From positions 6,058,700 through 6,122,699 of the forward strand of contig WNKI01000002.1 in the NCBI GenBank assembly GCA_015350385.1: 64,000 nt of DNA. Reading direction: 5' to 3'. A program made the translations under genes and the position numbers. The notes below the pieces were generated by a model that saw only the letters and a list, made by a program, of their open reading frames with translations, had not been told where the DNA came from and did no database searches. Origin of the DNA: Aculops lycopersici. Its lineage: Eukaryota; Arthropoda; Arachnida; Trombidiformes; Eriophyidae. Each line of letters opens with the position of its first letter. Position 1 is the stretch's first letter. This document shows positions 62,215 through 64,000 of the stretch, piece by piece.

Positions 62215-63982
62215 GCTTGCCTGCCTGCCTGCTCGCTCGCTCATGTAGAGTGGCCAGTGTGCGTAAATGCTCGGCGATCATTTGGTCAGCGATCATTACG
62301 GAGGTGGTCGAGGTAGTGGTTTTGGTTGCGCAAGGACCACAAGAGACATCGGCCAGCGGAGCAATCGGTTGATCGCAATCACAAGGTCCATTATCGCCGA
62401 AGTATCAACTGGCCATTCAATTGGCCGATCGGTTGCGGTGATGGTGTTGGTGTTGGTGTTAGATTAGTGTGGTTCGCGGCGAGATCGCAAATTGCAAACA
62501 ATTTCAGGCTTCGCCGCGAGTGCACAAAGTCTAGCTGGTGGCGGCTGGATGACGACGATTATGGTGACGACGACGACGATCATGGTGATGATGATATCAT
62601 TGCGCTACGCTTGCCACTTAATATTATCAGCGGCGGCGATCGCAGTGGCACAATCATCAACTCGCCGGCGAGTCTTGTTATTCAATCTTCTCGATTGAAA
62701 GCAGCGACCTTTAGTTTTTTGTTGTGCTTAACATCCGCGTTCCATAAGTAGCGGCTAGTTGGCTGGTTTTCCCATTTCAAGGAGCAAAACTAATGAGACA
62801 CTTTACTCACCTGCTCACTGTGTTGTGTCCAGTTTCAAGAATATTGTTTCAAATTGTTGCCAGCCACTTGTTCACATGTGTAGAGCCATTCGGTAACTTG
62901 AGGGCAACCGAGGCGGCGGCGGTAGCTTTCAAAGCGGCCACAACGCTCATCTTACATGTAATCACAGGTTTCAATCAACTGCAAGCGCCCGGCTTGTTGA
63001 GCCAGGTAAAGGCAAATACAAACGGAGACAGGTGAGCGCCCCGACCGCTCACCTGTCTGTGGTAGCTGCAACATAGTTGTCGGCTTAGATTACGACCGCC
63101 GCTTTGGTAGCGGCGGCCGTGGCAACCTGTACGTCGCAGCCTCTTTGTTCCTTTTTATCAATTGCAACAGCGCACTTCTTTTTATCAGATTTCGCCAGTT
63201 TGCATCCTAATCCATCTCTAGATGTGTTATGCTGCAATTTGATTTCATTTGATTTTATTTCATTTGATGTCCTCATGACGATAATACGAGTTTTCAAATC
63301 GAAATCTTTGAGAGCCGCTCCGAGTATGTTTCCACTTTTCTCGACATCAACCTCTCAACAACTTACGACAGTTGGAGCGCTTCATGTATGTCACTCGACT
63401 GAGGCTTGAACTGTGCTCGAGATTGAGCCGTCTCGGCTCGATCAGGTGGTTGTTGTCTGTCTATCTGTCGGCAGCTTTACTCGCGTTGCTTGGTTCGCTA
63501 TTATGATGATAGAACAAGCGGGCGGCAGAGGGTGAGAGAGAGAGACTAAAATTGGAAACTCTCTTCGGCTTATTGAATTCCATCCATCGCAACAACACCA
63601 ACAACAAAAAAACAATCGCTAAACTCCAAAAGGTCGCACAAAATTGAGACGAGGGAATAAACCTTGTGAGCCCAAAATCATGCCGCATTAAGACCTCAAA
63701 GTGGCCGCGTGAACTTGAATAACTCGGCCGATTATGTAATAATCCACCAACCGACGCCAGGAGAATTGAATGTTTGCTGGCGCCAATCATAGCTAGTCGT
63801 GAGCAGGTCACTTTGGCGTCTCCGCTTTGGCAGGTGGTTGCCGGCGCAACGCAAAGTATCAATTTGAGCTCTATTGGAATTGAACCGAATTGGAACTCCC
63901 CTCCTTAAGCTTGACGTGGACTTATGACAGAGCCGAGGAGCTGCAAAACAAACTATTGTAGTCGCGATCGCTGCAAATATTA

Positions 63983-64000
63983 CTATTGCTATTGCTATTG
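63983..64000. repeat. (CTATTG)3 repeat at the window edge
   Basis: Three perfect CTATTG units reaching the last base. It may continue beyond. Confidence 0.8.

Larger units (their letters stand above)
60980..64000. other. Gene-free right end
   Basis: Three kilobases with no coding region I can support. Composition and content (simple repeats, CCACTTGTT near 61189, 61341 and 62865) resemble the left 25 kb. It may be the regulatory flank of a gene outside the window. Confidence 0.5.

Overview
The window is nuclear DNA of an animal, most likely an arthropod. Supporting signs are a multi-domain destabilase/i-type lysozyme of the arthropod kind, a tetraspanin, a Loquacious/TARBP2-like triple dsRBD protein, GT-AG introns, AATAAA poly(A) signals and no ribosome-binding sites. 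Long conserved genes (ACSL, PWP2, CCT gamma, fumarase, DMAP1) are single uninterrupted exons, and the few introns seen are tiny (about 33, 106 and 113 nt). Such intron poverty is reported for mites, above all eriophyoid gall and rust mites. The mite placement is an inference, not a demonstration.

Layout. (1) 1-25 kb: gene-poor sequence with many simple repeats. It holds minus-strand low-complexity (Gln/Ser/Asn-rich) coding exons ending in good splice donors, probably pieces of one or more large regulatory-type genes running off the left edge. It also holds a perfect tail-to-tail pair of 5S rRNA genes in a 217-bp-arm palindrome. A short motif, CAACARGTGG, recurs at least 20 times here, far above chance. 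(2) 25-44.7 kb: compact housekeeping cluster: LENG8-like SAC3 protein, pyrroline-5-carboxylate reductase, PWP2, CCT gamma, spermidine synthase, an unrecognised FLKKGEG-motif protein, ribosomal protein eL42, mitochondrial mL44, RNA polymerase subunit RPB12 (only 59 aa), a three-domain i-type lysozyme-like secreted protein and a tetraspanin. (3) 44.7-47 kb: a broken, proline-rich minus-strand reading frame, probably a pseudogene. (4) 47-61 kb: WDR46/UTP7, a CRAL-TRIO protein, long-chain acyl-CoA ligase, malonyl-CoA transacylase, dsRBD protein, PI31-like short protein, fumarase and DMAP1. (5) 61-64 kb: gene-free sequence resembling region 1.

Genes in the dense part alternate strands. Convergent pairs are separated by roughly 60-160 bp and divergent pairs share 420-730 bp intergenic stretches that are presumably bidirectional promoters. 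Functional themes repeat: ribosome production (PWP2, WDR46, eL42, mL44, the 5S pair), mitochondrial metabolism (P5CR, MCAT, fumarase, mL44) and transcription (RPB12, DMAP1). I see no evidence of operons.
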